Made by a program: the position numbers and the translations under genes
Shown: piece by piece, positions 10,981 through 20,591 of the stretch
Numbering within the stretch: the first letter of the stretch is position 1
Layout: the number at the start of each line of letters is the position of its first letter
The notes under the pieces: model-generated
Databases searched by the model: none
What the model was told of the DNA's origin: nothing
The model's input: the letters and a program-made list of their open reading frames with translations, nothing else
NCBI RefSeq assembly: GCF_012489685.1
Contig: NC_080041.1
Coordinates: 29,935,780-29,999,779 of the forward strand
From: Lotus japonicus
Lineage: Eukaryota > Streptophyta > Magnoliopsida > Fabales > Fabaceae
Direction: 5' to 3'
Length of the DNA: 64,000 nt

Positions 10981-11400
10981 ATGAAAGCAAGTTGTAACCA
11001 CTATCGTCACCATCATTGCCACTGTCACCGCCCCACGATTACCATCGTTATTGTCACTACTATCACTATTGCCACTACAATCTTCATTACCACAGCTAGT
11101 TCGCCACCATCATCACTTTCACTGTCACCACCCTATCACCATCGACATCGCTGCCACCACCACCTTCATGATCACCTCCGCTGTCAACACCATTATCGTT
11201 GCCACCACTGCCACCATCACTAGCATTGTCACCATCGCACCACCATAATCGTTGTCGCCACCACCACCTTCATCACCACCACTATCGCTACTGTGACCAG
11301 CACTGCCATCACAACATTTAACACCACCGCACCTCGCATCCATCGCCACCGCCACAGTTGCCACCGCCACCAACCAGTTAGATGAAAAGCGATGGTGGTG
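10981..11400. repeat. Low-complexity CAC/CAT/ATC-rich tract
   Basis: An imperfect trinucleotide-like array of cac, cat, atc and gcc units spans about 420 bases. It opens long His/Thr/Ser-rich frames on the plus strand and Val/Met/Gly-rich frames on the minus strand. These are composition artefacts. Confidence 0.85.
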
Positions 11401-11423
11401 GAGGTTGGTGTGGTTGTGGCATT

Positions 11424-11655
11424 GACAATACCTTTCATAATATCTGAATTGAAGAACCATAACATCATCATTGGGAGAAGGATTATGCTACAAAGAAAAG
11501 CTATATAGTCTGGAGATCAGTTGATCCTCGAGGTGAGACTACATATTTGAGTAATTAATGGATCACCTATTTTTCTATGTCATTCTGTGCATATATATTT
11601 AGTTCCTAACTAACCCAGTTAACTTGTTTAGTTATTCATAATATGTGGGTCTCAT
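11424..11655 (-). repeat. Inverted duplication, right arm
   Basis: This is the partner of 8106-8345 in opposite orientation. It retains a short open stretch around ctgaattgaagaaccataac, followed by a GTGAG junction that could be an old exon edge. The segment between the arms holds the Cassandra TRIM. Confidence 0.75.
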
Positions 11656-12382
11656 ATTGGCTGCAACCTAGATATGAAGCTGTCGGGTAGGGGAGATCTG
11701 CGTGCAAGGGGCAACGTTGGAGGCAAGGGTGCGACGGCAAGGGCGGCTGTCGTCGGCGGTGATCTAGGAGCGGCGCGACCTTAGAGGGTGGCGGCGCGGT
11801 GGACGAACTCTAGAAGAGGGAGAGAGACGCGAGGAAGTAGAGGCTCTCGAAGGGGACGACGATGCTGCGTACAGAGGCAAAGGAGAGGCATGCGGTGGTG
11901 CAGAGCGGTGGCGCGACGGAGGGCGCGTCGGCTGGAGGTTGGAAAGCGGCGGCAGCTTGATAGGAGGGAAGAACAGACAGGGGCGGAAGCACGCAAGGAA
12001 AAGAGAATAAGGAAATTAAAAAAAAAGGTTAGAAAAGAGGATCTTAACCTTCTCATCAATGATACCATGAAGGAAATCAATTCCGTGAATATTATTGATG
12101 ATGAAAACCTCTATTTATACAATTACAAGGTTGACTAATAATAAAGGTTAAACACTAATTACAAGTATAATTACAGAATAATAAATACAAGAATATTATA
12201 TTCTATCAATAGTAAGTTAAAAGGGTATATTGACTTACCCTTAATTTTTATAGACCAAGTAAATCATTAAGTCTCTTTGGAGTGCATGAATGGATGACTT
12301 GAATCCAGAGTGGCAGAAGTTTATTTGGGTAAAAATTGGATTAAACCGCATAAAGCAAATCGTTGGGGCGTAAATTCACTTA
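11656..12382 (-). repeat. Possible Ty1/copia LTR end and leader scrap
   Basis: On the minus strand, TGTATAAATAG (12111-12121) is followed by a leader, then TTCA directly joined to TGGTATCA (about 12061-12071). That looks like an LTR end plus an initiator-tRNA primer site with a damaged tail. The part at 11690-12000 is strikingly GC-rich compared with its surroundings and has no recognisable protein. A second LTR was not found. Confidence 0.35.
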
Positions 12383-12397
12383 GACCATATACAATGG
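12383..12397 (+). repeat. Harbinger left terminal inverted repeat
   Basis: The sequence GACCATATACAATGG is preceded by the TTA target duplication at 12380-12382. Confidence 0.9.
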
Positions 12398-12877
12398 TTA
12401 AACAAAAAATGTTTTGTTTACTCCTTTTCTACCCCACTTTTTCTCTTCCCAACACTCCACATCATCTTCTCTCTCCAATTTAACACTCTCTCAACAATTA
12501 CCCACTCCAATGGTTTTACTTAACTCTCAACACCCTACCCAACCACTCACCACTCACCCTACCCCACCACTTTTTTATTTCACATTTTTATTTAATTTTA
12601 TATTTTTGTTTTTATAATTACATAAAATTACAATTATCGATTTAAATTAAATTAAAACAATAAACACTTAACAATTTAATTTTTTTTAAAATATAGACTA
12701 TAATTTTTTTTTCTTAACTTAAAATGCAAGACAACAAACTAAGCATACAAGAATTTATTTTATTTTCTTAAAATAAAATGTAAGACAACAAACTAAGCAC
12801 ACAATAACTTAAAATGCAAGACAACAAACTAAGCACACAACACACAAATAACATAATTAGTACGATACAAATCATCT

Positions 12878-14170
12878 TCAATCCTGAGACATTCCAAACT
12901 TTGCCCAGATGTGCTTCACTAGATCTGCTTGCAGTTCGTGATGAACATTTGAATCACGCAACTCGGATCTAGCACGCACATGATTTGAAAAGGCGGGTAA
13001 AACCTCGGTCGAGTATGGTTGCTGTGTACTAGATCCACCTTCCCCAGATTGCTCAAAATCGGTCCAACGTTGAGCATATGAATCTCGTTCATCCTCGACA
13101 ATCATATTATGTAATATGATGAATGACCTCATAATGATACTCAAATCATCTATGTCCCACAAGCTAGCTGGTTCACGGATGATTTTAAAACGACCTTGAA
13201 GAACTCCAAATGCACGTTCGATGTCCTTCCGATATCCTTCCTGAACTTTTGCAAATAACTTATCGGGTTCACTTTGAGGAAGTCTAATCGTTTTGACGAA
13301 AGTTGGATAAGAAGGATAGATACCATCGGCTAGATAGTATGCCATATTATAGGGACGTTGATTCACAAAGAAATTCACAGCTGGAGCCTTTCCCTGTTCC
13401 ACGTCATCAAACATTGGTGACCGATCTAGAACGTTTATGTCGTTCAATGTTCCAGGACATCCAAAAAAGGCATGCCAGATCCATAGATCATAAGTTGCAA
13501 CTGCTTCAAGAATAACTGTTGTGGTTCCCTTATCCCCTCTAGTAAATTGACCTTCCCATGCTTCAGGACAATTTTTCCACTCCCAGTGCATGCAGTCAAT
13601 ACTCACGATCATGCCTGGGAACCCCCGCATGTCACTAACATGTAGTATTCTTTGCAGGTCTTCTTGGGTTGGTGCTCTCAGGTACTGTTGCTCATACAAT
13701 CGTATGATTCCTTCACAGAATCTACGTAAACACTCCAATGTTGTAGTACCTCCAATTTTGATGTACTCATCGACCGCATCTGCTGCCACACCATATGCTA
13801 ACATTCGCATTGCTGTGGTACATTTTGCTAAGGGTGATATACCTTGTTTATTGGCTGCATCAACGCGTTGGGTGAAGTAGTTATCACTACTTGAAAGGTC
13901 ATCAACGATTCGAAGGAAAAGATGTTTTTGCATCCGGTACCGACGATGAAACATTGCATCGTCATATGTAGGCTCATTGGTAAAGTAGTCGTTAATTAGC
14001 CTCTGGTTTGCAGCTGCATGATCTCTATCAAGATATTTTCTACTATGAGGTGCAGTATCTTCTCGAATTTTTCTTCGACGCTCTCTAAATCGGTTGAGTA
14101 CATAAGCTTCTTCAATTTGACTATTTTGAATGTATGCTGCAAGATCAAAAGGACAATCAGATGGATCCAT
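12878..14170 (-). CDS. PIF/Harbinger transposase (DDE_Tnp_4 type)
   Basis: The 430-codon ORF encodes a nuclease that would cut and rejoin transposon ends in the nucleus. The catalytic triad appears complete: D192 in SIDCMHW, D282 in YYLADGIYPSY and E318 in RKDIERAFGVLQ, with D-to-E spacing of 35. Length is normal for the family. I chose the ATG at 14170 (MDPSDCPFDL) because an in-frame ATG 28 codons upstream overlaps the TATA-like sequence at 14240-14248. The frame has no stop. Its partner gene in the same element is dead, so transposition would need a partner supplied by another copy. A low-complexity, AT-rich 3' flank separates it from the left terminal repeat. Confidence 0.92.
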   Translation of the reverse strand: MDPSDCPFDLAAYIQNSQIEEAYVLNRFRERRRKIREDTAPHSRKYLDRDHAAANQRLINDYFTNEPTYDDAMFHRRYRMQKHLFLRIVDDLSSSDNYFTQRVDAANKQGISPLAKCTTAMRMLAYGVAADAVDEYIKIGGTTTLECLRRFCEGIIRLYEQQYLRAPTQEDLQRILHVSDMRGFPGMIVSIDCMHWEWKNCPEAWEGQFTRGDKGTTTVILEAVATYDLWIWHAFFGCPGTLNDINVLDRSPMFDDVEQGKAPAVNFFVNQRPYNMAYYLADGIYPSYPTFVKTIRLPQSEPDKLFAKVQEGYRKDIERAFGVLQGRFKIIREPASLWDIDDLSIIMRSFIILHNMIVEDERDSYAQRWTDFEQSGEGGSSTQQPYSTEVLPAFSNHVRARSELRDSNVHHELQADLVKHIWAKFGMSQD

Positions 14171-14239
14171 TTTTTGTGAATTTTGAAGTAGATTGGAAGA
14201 GATTTGGGATATTGGTACATCAATGGATCTATGAGTCCA

Positions 14240-14248
14240 TATATATAA
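14240..14248 (-). promoter_or_regulatory. TATA-like box of transposase gene
   Basis: The minus strand reads TTATATATG about 70 bases before the chosen start codon. Confidence 0.45.
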
Positions 14249-14273
14249 GTACATTGAATGGTGGTTGAGTTCC

Positions 14274-14870
14274 GGATTTGAAATAATTTATCAACTAGAG
14301 TTAAATATCGGAAAAGGAAAAGATTCGAATTGAGTGGTACATATTCAAACACAGTTACCCTAAAATTATTAAATGCAAACACTACTGACTTGACACCACT
14401 GACAAATTATTAAAGCAAACACTAAAGACTTGACACCACTGGCGGATTTGAAATAAGTTATCAACCAGAGTTAATTATCAGAAAAAGGACAAGATTCGAA
14501 TTGAGTGGTACATATTCAAACACAGTTACCCTAAAATTATTAAAGGCAAACACTACTGACTTGACACCGATGACAAATTATTAAAGCAAACACTAAAGAC
14601 TTGACACCACTGACGGATTTGAAATAAGTTATCAACCAGAGTTAATTATCAGAAAAGGACAAGATTCGAATTGAGTGGTACATATTCAAACACAGTTACC
14701 CATACATTAAAGCAAACATTACATACTTGTCACCACTTGAAATTATTAAAACAAACATTAAAGCAAACACTACATACTTGTCACCACTTGAAAATTATTA
14801 AAGAAAACATTAAAGCAAACACTACAGACTTCACACCACTGACAAGTTTGAACGAATACAGACAAAGACT
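14274..14870. repeat. Tandem ~171-bp repeats between the Harbinger genes
   Basis: A unit beginning ggatttgaaataagttatca starts at 14274, 14444 and 14615. Derived sub-units around attaaagcaaacact and gacttgacaccact continue to about 14850. The array lies between the two Harbinger genes and upstream of the transposase. Confidence 0.85.
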
Positions 14871-14879
14871 CGCTTGAAA

Positions 14880-15466
14880 TTAATTTCCAAATAGCTCTTT
14901 GGACAACTGCTCTAACAGCTCTTTCTTACGGTCATTGAGATGCTCTTCCGAAGTTAGCTTCAGATACATACTAATTTTCTTAGCATTAGTCTTCTCTTTC
15001 ATCGCATTAGTCTTCTCTTTAATCAATTCGTTAGTCTATGCTTGCACCGATGCTATCTTGTCCAATCGTTCAAACTCTTTCTCCTTGAATTGGATGTAAG
15101 AATCTCACTCTTTGTCCACCTCCTCGTTGGCATCTTTTCTAATTTTCTTTTTACTCTTTTTTTTAGCTGCCTCCCTACCCATTGGATGATGAATTGATCC
15201 TATAGAGTTTGAGCCACTTGCATCACTGTCGTGTGATCTCTTAGATCCACTACTTCTCGAGCAAGTATTTCCTCCTACCTGACTACAAAAACGTGGTTGA
15301 TCACGGAGAACGCGCCATTCTTCCATCAAAGTAAATTGACCAATATTCCCACTTGCGAATAATTCCTGCGCTCTTGCGATAACATCATCCTCCGACCAAC
15401 CGCTTCGTTGCTCACGCTTAGCGCTATCATAAGCGCCAATCCATTTACCCAGTCTTGTGTTCATAT
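14880..15466 (-). pseudogene. Harbinger Myb-like partner protein, C-terminal part
   Basis: The part from NYMNTRLGKWIGAY onwards matches the second half of the trihelix/Myb-like proteins carried by PIF/Harbinger elements, which help transposase bind the ends. A Ser/Gly-rich stretch, a KKKSKKK basic patch and a charged helical tail ending LLEQLSKELFG follow. Two in-frame stops break the frame: TGA after EEVDKE near 15105 and TAG after KIASVQA near 15054; the frame then runs to TAA at 14880-14882. The N-terminal half is at 32159-32842, on the other side of the inserted solo LTR. Confidence 0.8.
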
Positions 15467-15666
15467 AATTCTGTAACACCCCGATTTCGGTGGCGTCACT
15501 CTAGTGACCAAAAGAAAATAAAAGCGGAAAAACGTGAATATTTTTTTTTTTCGATCGATAATTGTTTTAAATGAATAAAGACTTGCCGAATTAATGAAAC
15601 ATCGACAGAATATAAACAAGACTAATATACAATATATATACACTCCCCACAGTAAACAGGAAGCCA

Positions 15667-15690
15667 CGTCACGAGTACCCTCCAGTGACG
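15667..15690 (-). other. Conserved hairpin near LTR end (LTR B)
   Basis: The arms CGTCAC/GTGACG flank a 12-base loop. The same structure is at 2932-2955 and a shorter one at 17462-17482. Confidence 0.55.
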
Positions 15691-15959
15691 GGAAAGTAGT
15701 GCCTGACGGCAAATATGTACAACACAGAATATAAGGTCAGTATTCGAAATACAGTCCTCCAAAAGAAAGTAGGTCAGCTCAAAACAGCCCGAAGACCTCC
15801 TAATCCGACCAACTCCCTGTAACTCCCGTAAAGAGAACCACACAAAAAGCTAAAGGTCGGGGACCTATCCTGTCCCAAAATGAGAAAAACTGAAGATCAG
15901 AGCCTCGACGCTACTCCTACCCTAATCCCTACTAGAGGAGTACTACACACCACTCCCAA

Positions 15960-16463
15960 CTACGCATCCCCGTGATCGTCGTCTGAATCTGAATCCAAGA
16001 CGATCAGGTCGATGACTGCATCGGTCCTCACAGTGGGTACTACGGGTACTGTACCCGAACCCAAGACAGCAGCAGCCGCGACGGTGGGTGAGCTAGACTC
16101 AGATGAAGCCCCTCCTACAGGCAACTCCTCTGAAGGGTCCTCCTCGTCCTCAGGTGATGGTGGCGGTACCACAACTCCAGGGCCACAGTGCACGCCCGGT
16201 GGTAGGTTGAAGCTAACCGTGTGGCGTCTCAAGACTCCTTGCGTCAGGTTCCCCATTCGGTCCACGTGGTCCTCCATTATTCGCCCCGTGTAGATGGCTC
16301 GGTGACCGGCGGGGTCGACCACCCAAGCCCTCGGGGTGTCTGTATCCAGCAACTCAAACCTGGTCCCCCCGAAGGGACGACCATCTCGAACCAATCGGCC
16401 ATGGACATCTGACAAAAAGGGCATACATAGCCCCCATACACAGGTAGCACGCGCAAGGGTCAA
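15960..16463 (-). CDS. LTR-encoded ORF, family member in LTR B (frameshifted)
   Basis: The 167-codon frame shares a core with the ORF of LTR C: ELLD, then PRAWVVD, GHRAIYTGRIMED, LTQGVLRR and LPPGVHCGPG. An acidic Ser/Pro/Glu-rich tail ending in DSDSDDDH follows. The function is unknown and I recognise no domain. A splice-acceptor-like site and an ATG (16406-16408) lie inside the frame but in another phase. At the G run near 16366-16371 this copy has six G where LTR C has seven, so the ATG frame is shifted out of the conserved core. The ORF as listed starts upstream of the presumptive acceptor. It may be a decayed copy. Confidence 0.5.
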   Translation of the reverse strand: MTLARATCVWGLCMPFLSDVHGRLVRDGRPFGGTRFELLDTDTPRAWVVDPAGHRAIYTGRIMEDHVDRMGNLTQGVLRRHTVSFNLPPGVHCGPGVVVPPPSPEDEEDPSEELPVGGASSESSSPTVAAAAVLGSGTVPVVPTVRTDAVIDLIVLDSDSDDDHGDA

Positions 16464-17461
16464 CTCAAAGAATTACGTAATAGTACATCCAATAGGCAAA
16501 ACTTAAGTAGTAGCCACATAGGCTGAGTTATGAATAACAACATTTTAAATTGTATATCCTGTCAAATAAATAAATAACAGTTGCAAGCAATTAACATGTC
16601 TCAAACAACGATAACAAGTAGCAAACACATCCAGCAACTAAATCAGCATGAATGGTGCATTAAATGCATATGCAAAGGAACAAGATGCATTCCGGAGGGA
16701 TGGGCACCAACGAGTCAGCCCTAACACCAGCCACGGTGGGACCATTTCTGCTCGGGTGTCTCTTATACCAAACAAAGTGTAGTCAGATCAGCAGTAAACC
16801 CGCAGGCCTGCCATTTCCGTCTGCTACCAAGAATCACCGCAGTGTTCTTACATGGAAATCCGGGTCTTATGACCATTTTTGGAATCTAACGAGGTCCGGC
16901 ATCCCACCGTGTATTAACCTCAATGAGTGCATGAATGCAAGTGATTAGCCAAACAACGTCTCCGACCTCACTCGTGACGTCGTCACGTGTTCTAGCTAGC
17001 TTATTGTCTCTAAAAAGAATACCCTAAGGTAAATGTCGATTCTGCGACAAAAGACAATTAATTATCAAAAGTAACTCATGATGATTTCTCGAATCATCTG
17101 ACTCATCTCCATCCGATGGTCAAAAACTACTCAGCGAGCCAAAAAGTACCAACGTACTCAAAACTTAGCAATTTTCCTGACTTATCCTTTAGATAGTCGA
17201 ACAACAAAACTGCTTCTCGAGCAAAGAGTATCAACATACTCGGAAACTCATCATGTTTCCCCAAAACTTGGACTCGGCGACTGTAACACCCCGACTTCCA
17301 GGTGTCACTTTAGTAACCAAAAATAAACTTTACGCGGAAAACAGGTAATTTTTTTTTTCTTTCCTTTAAATCGAAGCGATAAAGAAGTAAAGACAACACC
17401 CAACAACTAAACTAACTGATATACAAATATATACATCTGTACAGCCTCAGCTGCACTCCAT

Positions 17462-17482
17462 GTCACGCGAAGCCGCAGTGAC
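17462..17482 (-). other. Conserved hairpin near LTR end (LTR C)
   Basis: GTCAC/GTGAC arms flank an 11-base loop. The site corresponds to the 24-base hairpins of LTRs A and B although the loop sequence has changed. Confidence 0.5.
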
Positions 17483-17746
17483 TCCAAAGTAGTACGCCCG
17501 CAGGCAAATATACAAACCAGAACTGTGAGTAAAAGTATCAAAATACAGTTATCCAAGAGAAAGTCGGCACTCAAAAATGGCCTGAAAGGAAGACCCCTAT
17601 ACTCCGACAGACTCTCTGTGATCCTCCTCAAAAGAACCACACAAAAAGCCACACATCGGAACCTACCCTGTCCCAAAAAGAAACTGACGATCAGAGCTCT
17701 ACACAAAAAAAATGTCGCTAATCCTAACCTACCCTCCCAGCTCAGC

Positions 17747-18418
17747 TCACCAATCATCCTCCTCCTCCTCATCGCTGCTCGGCGAGTAGCTCTCCCCACT
17801 GCTCTCGGAGTCAGAGTCGGAATCCACCGTAATCATCTCGGTGTCCAAATCCATAACCTCCCTCCTCACTGTCCTGCGCACCGCCTTAGTCGAGCCGGTC
17901 TCCACATCCACCTCTCCTGTGAGAACATCCTCCTCCTCCACCCTCATCAAGGGGTCCACACGGTAGCCGTGCGGTGAAGAGAAAGATAAGAGACGTGAGA
18001 CAGATGGGACAACAGACTCCCTCCTCGGCTGTACGAGTCTAGAGGACGACGCCACGTCGGTAGAAGCGATGGCAGTAGCCGGAGGTGGCACAACAGATAT
18101 AGCAGCAGCAGCAGGCTCGATCTCCTCTGGGTCCTCCTCAACAGAAGGTGAAGTCGGAGGTGGTGCAGGTGGTGCATGCCCAGTGCCTGGTCCACAATGA
18201 ACTGAGGGCGGCAAGTCAAAACTCAGCTCCATACGCCGTAGCACTCCGCTCGTCAGGCGTCCTCGCTCATCCGTCCGGTCCTCCATGACCCTTCCCCTAT
18301 ACGTCGCCCGGTGACCAGCCACATCGATCACCCAAGCGGTGGGGGCATCCCTATCCAGCAACTCATTTCTGATCCCCCCCGAGGGAGAGACCGTCGAGAA
18401 CCAGTCGGCCATCGACAT
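17747..18418 (-). CDS. LTR-encoded ORF, 223 codons (3' LTR copy)
   Basis: This uncharacterised protein starts at the first ATG after an acceptor-like CAG (MSMADWFSTV). Residues ~18-75 form a core shared with LTR B: ELLD, TAWVID, GHRATYRGRVMED, LTSGVLRR, FDLPPSVHCGPG. A Pro-rich linker, a Ser/Ala-rich middle and a strongly acidic tail (DSDSDSESS ... DEEEEDDW) follow. The frame could also start 11 codons upstream without splicing. No signal peptide, membrane segment or known domain is visible. A distant relative is at 50337-50840. It is not part of gag-pol and lies wholly in the LTR, so each full element carries two copies. Confidence 0.6.
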   Translation of the reverse strand: MSMADWFSTVSPSGGIRNELLDRDAPTAWVIDVAGHRATYRGRVMEDRTDERGRLTSGVLRRMELSFDLPPSVHCGPGTGHAPPAPPPTSPSVEEDPEEIEPAAAAISVVPPPATAIASTDVASSSRLVQPRRESVVPSVSRLLSFSSPHGYRVDPLMRVEEEDVLTGEVDVETGSTKAVRRTVRREVMDLDTEMITVDSDSDSESSGESYSPSSDEEEEDDW

Positions 18419-18655
18419 CTGGCAGCAGGCCGACCGCCCAAAGACAAACATACAAACAAAGCCAAGGCGCTAGGGTCAACTCACAGCAATAAGTACATAT
18501 ACACACAACATGTGACAGGGTATATATATAAGTTGTTATATAAGCATATAAGTAATCCTAGCATGTTATGGCTCTAACATTGCTTCAATAAACAAACAAC
18601 ACACAGTCTCAGTCAGCATGAATGTATGCGTGAAATGCACAATATGAATCCGGAT

Positions 18656-18892
18656 TTGTGACGCGTTCCCGTTCGCCACAAGTGAAGCATTTTCACTATG
18701 GATGGACCATTCCCGTTATCCATCCTGGATGAAATCCATCCTGGATGAACCATTCCCGTTATTCATCCTTGGTGAACCATTCCCGTTATTCACCGAATGA
18801 TGAACCATTCCCGTTATTCATCATTTATGCAAGGTGAACCATTCCCGTTATTCACCATGATATGCACAGGTGAACCATTCCCGTTATTCACC
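18656..18892 (-). repeat. Array of covarying hairpins with a constant loop (3' LTR)
   Basis: Six units carry the plus-strand loop CCATTCCCGTTA flanked by perfect inverted arms that differ between units. The arms are GGATGGA/TCCATCC (18700-18725), GGATGAA/TTCATCC (18743-18768), GGTGAA/TTCACC (18771-18794, 18833-18856 and 18869-18892) and AATGATGAA/TTCATCATT (18796-18825). A related unit at 18656-18681 has arms TTGTGACG/CGCCACAA, which pair on the minus strand if one G-U is allowed. The array lies in the presumptive intron. Confidence 0.85.
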
Positions 18893-18985
18893 CGATTGAA
18901 TGCAACGTGGTTAGCCAAACAACGAATCGTCCTTACCACGAAAGTGTCTAGCTCACAACCCAATCTCAACCAAACCCAATGAGTT

Positions 18986-19130
18986 AGTGTCGGTCAATAC
19001 AACACAACTCGGAGTAAGTGTCGGTCAATACAACACAACTCCAACAAGAAAACACGAGGGTCTAGTGTCGGTCAATACAACACAGCCCAAACAAGAAGAG
19101 CACTAGGTGTCGGTCAATACAACACGGCTC
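18986..19130. repeat. Direct repeats agtgtcggtcaatacaacac (3' LTR)
   Basis: Four copies of a ~20-base core, gtgtcggtcaatacaacac, are separated by variable spacers. A matching array is at 27648-27792 in the other LTR. Confidence 0.9.
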
Positions 19131-20581
19131 CACAACACTCCCCAAGAGTACTAGAGTACTCGATGACTTTCAATCATCACCATAGCTCACCTTAGTGGCT
19201 TTCCCCAATTCCGATAACTCACAGCAAAGGTCGACTTTTCCCCGTCTTTCGTAAATATTTTCCCCTTCAGTTTTCCTATACTTAAACATTAATAAAAATG
19301 ATTTCAATTCAGATTAGTCAGGTTATGAGTTTATTTCTCAAAATCTAGGTCTCCCAAAGTCTCTAGTTTACAAAATTCTATTCATTCTAGGTTTTCCGAA
19401 AACCAACCACCCAAAAGAAGTTTCCCGGGGAAAGTCTAAGTAAACCAATGAATCCCAACAAATGGCTAAGTCCCAAACCCCTCATTTGGACTTGCCTAGG
19501 GTTGCTCATCCAACCCGAAACATCAAAGATCACCAGATCAATGAATCTCCACTCCGAAGTCGCGTCAAAACGCACAATCCAACAAAGCACAACATCACAA
19601 CATCAGTTCATCAACATAATCAACATCAAAGTAAAGCATAAGTCGAATTGATCGACGCCTATCATGCATTCATAGCTAATATATAGTAAGTTGCCCTAAC
19701 CTCGAGCTGTTCCAGCTTCGAAATCAAGGTTGTCCTCAAACAGTTGCTCTGAATATTCCAAAGTTCCTTCAACTGAACCTCGGAGAAAAACAAAGCAGAA
19801 TTCAAACAAAATCGATTAGTTCGATCGCAAAACAATACATAAACGATAGACAAAGCATTAAAGCTTCAGAATACGACAAACGGGTACGAAATGACAAGTT
19901 TTCGAAAACGAAAAACTCCCCCCCCTTAGGAAATAACCCACGGCCATAAGGAGAAAAGGGCTTCGGCTCTTTTTCTTCGATCAAATCAGTTTACAAGGTA
20001 GTTTTAGGTTAAAACTAAGGCAAAGAAACTGTCAGAACAATTTTCGGACAATCGGGTCGAAATACGACTACGCAGGGGCATTTTGGTCCAAAATAAAGGC
20101 TCAAAACTTCAAAGTTATCAGTTCTGAAAACAGATTTGACAGCAACGATCCTCATGACATCCGTGACAACAAATCCTAAAGGCACGAAGTCAGATTATAG
20201 CTTTACGACAATAAAGTTTCGAAATGTGAGACGAAAAGAGTTTTGAGTCAATTTTTCAGATCCTGGACAACTGAATCGCAATCAGAGTTTACTGACAGAG
20301 GTTTTAGACTCAGGGGAACATAAGGAACATAACCCAAGCGAGAAATCAGAGAAATCGGACAATTTTAGAAAAAGCTCAAAACTTAGAGCACAGAAACGAC
20401 TTCAGAAACCCAACAGAAACAACAATCAGAGGCAGGATTCATGATAGTTACCTCGATACCTAGAAGTAGGGACGAACTGCACGAAGATTGGTCAAGGTTT
20501 CGCGAAAATCTCTCCTCCTCTTCTCCCCCTAGAACTCGCGGCCTCAATGGTTGCAAATGAGGAGATTTTTGCTTTTTCGCG

Positions 20582-20591
20582 CTATTTATAG
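20582..20591 (-). promoter_or_regulatory. Element C 3' LTR TATA box
   Basis: The minus strand reads CTATAAATAG in a GC-rich setting (CGCGATTTCGCCCGC upstream). It aligns with the LTR A and B boxes. Confidence 0.75.

Larger units (their letters stand above)
15472..17281 (-). repeat. Solo LTR B, left part
   Basis: It starts TGTAACACCCCGATTTCGG, like LTR A, and is flanked on the left by aattc (15467-15471). It is interrupted at 17281 by element C and resumes at 29949. The joined LTR is 4015 bp and has aattc again at 32154-32158. No internal retrotransposon sequence adjoins it, so it is a solo LTR left by recombination between the LTRs of a Tekay-type element. Confidence 0.92.
18419..20451 (-). 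other. Presumptive leader intron in LTR C
   Basis: The donor-like site is CGAG/GTAACT, with intron start 20451; a second GTATCG lies seven bases upstream. The acceptor-like site is GCTGCCAG at 18419, followed directly by the ATG of the LTR ORF. The span is 2033 bases. The TATA box is about 130 bases before the donor. Confidence 0.5.

Noticed and set aside
10981..11471. Overlapping ORFs of 65-111 codons on both strands
   Set aside because: They arise from the CAC/CAT/ATC low-complexity tract and have only repetitive composition.
11781..12138. Arg-rich 116-codon ORF and its antisense partners in a GC-rich patch
   Set aside because: No recognisable domain, open on several frames because of base composition, and overlapped by an LTR-like end.
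17407..17799. 130-codon hydrophobic ORF in both LTRs of element C
   Set aside because: It overlaps the end of the LTR ORF in another frame, and the matching interval in LTRs A and B does not keep the frame; the conservation there is at nucleotide level.
17525..17977. 150-codon plus-strand ORF, repeated at 26187-26639
   Set aside because: It is antisense to the LTR ORF and its downstream region; it is present twice only because the LTRs are near-identical.
18656..18892. CRISPR-like repeat-spacer pattern
   Set aside because: The repeat is a 12-base loop flanked by variable palindromic arms inside a plant LTR; spacing and context do not fit CRISPR.
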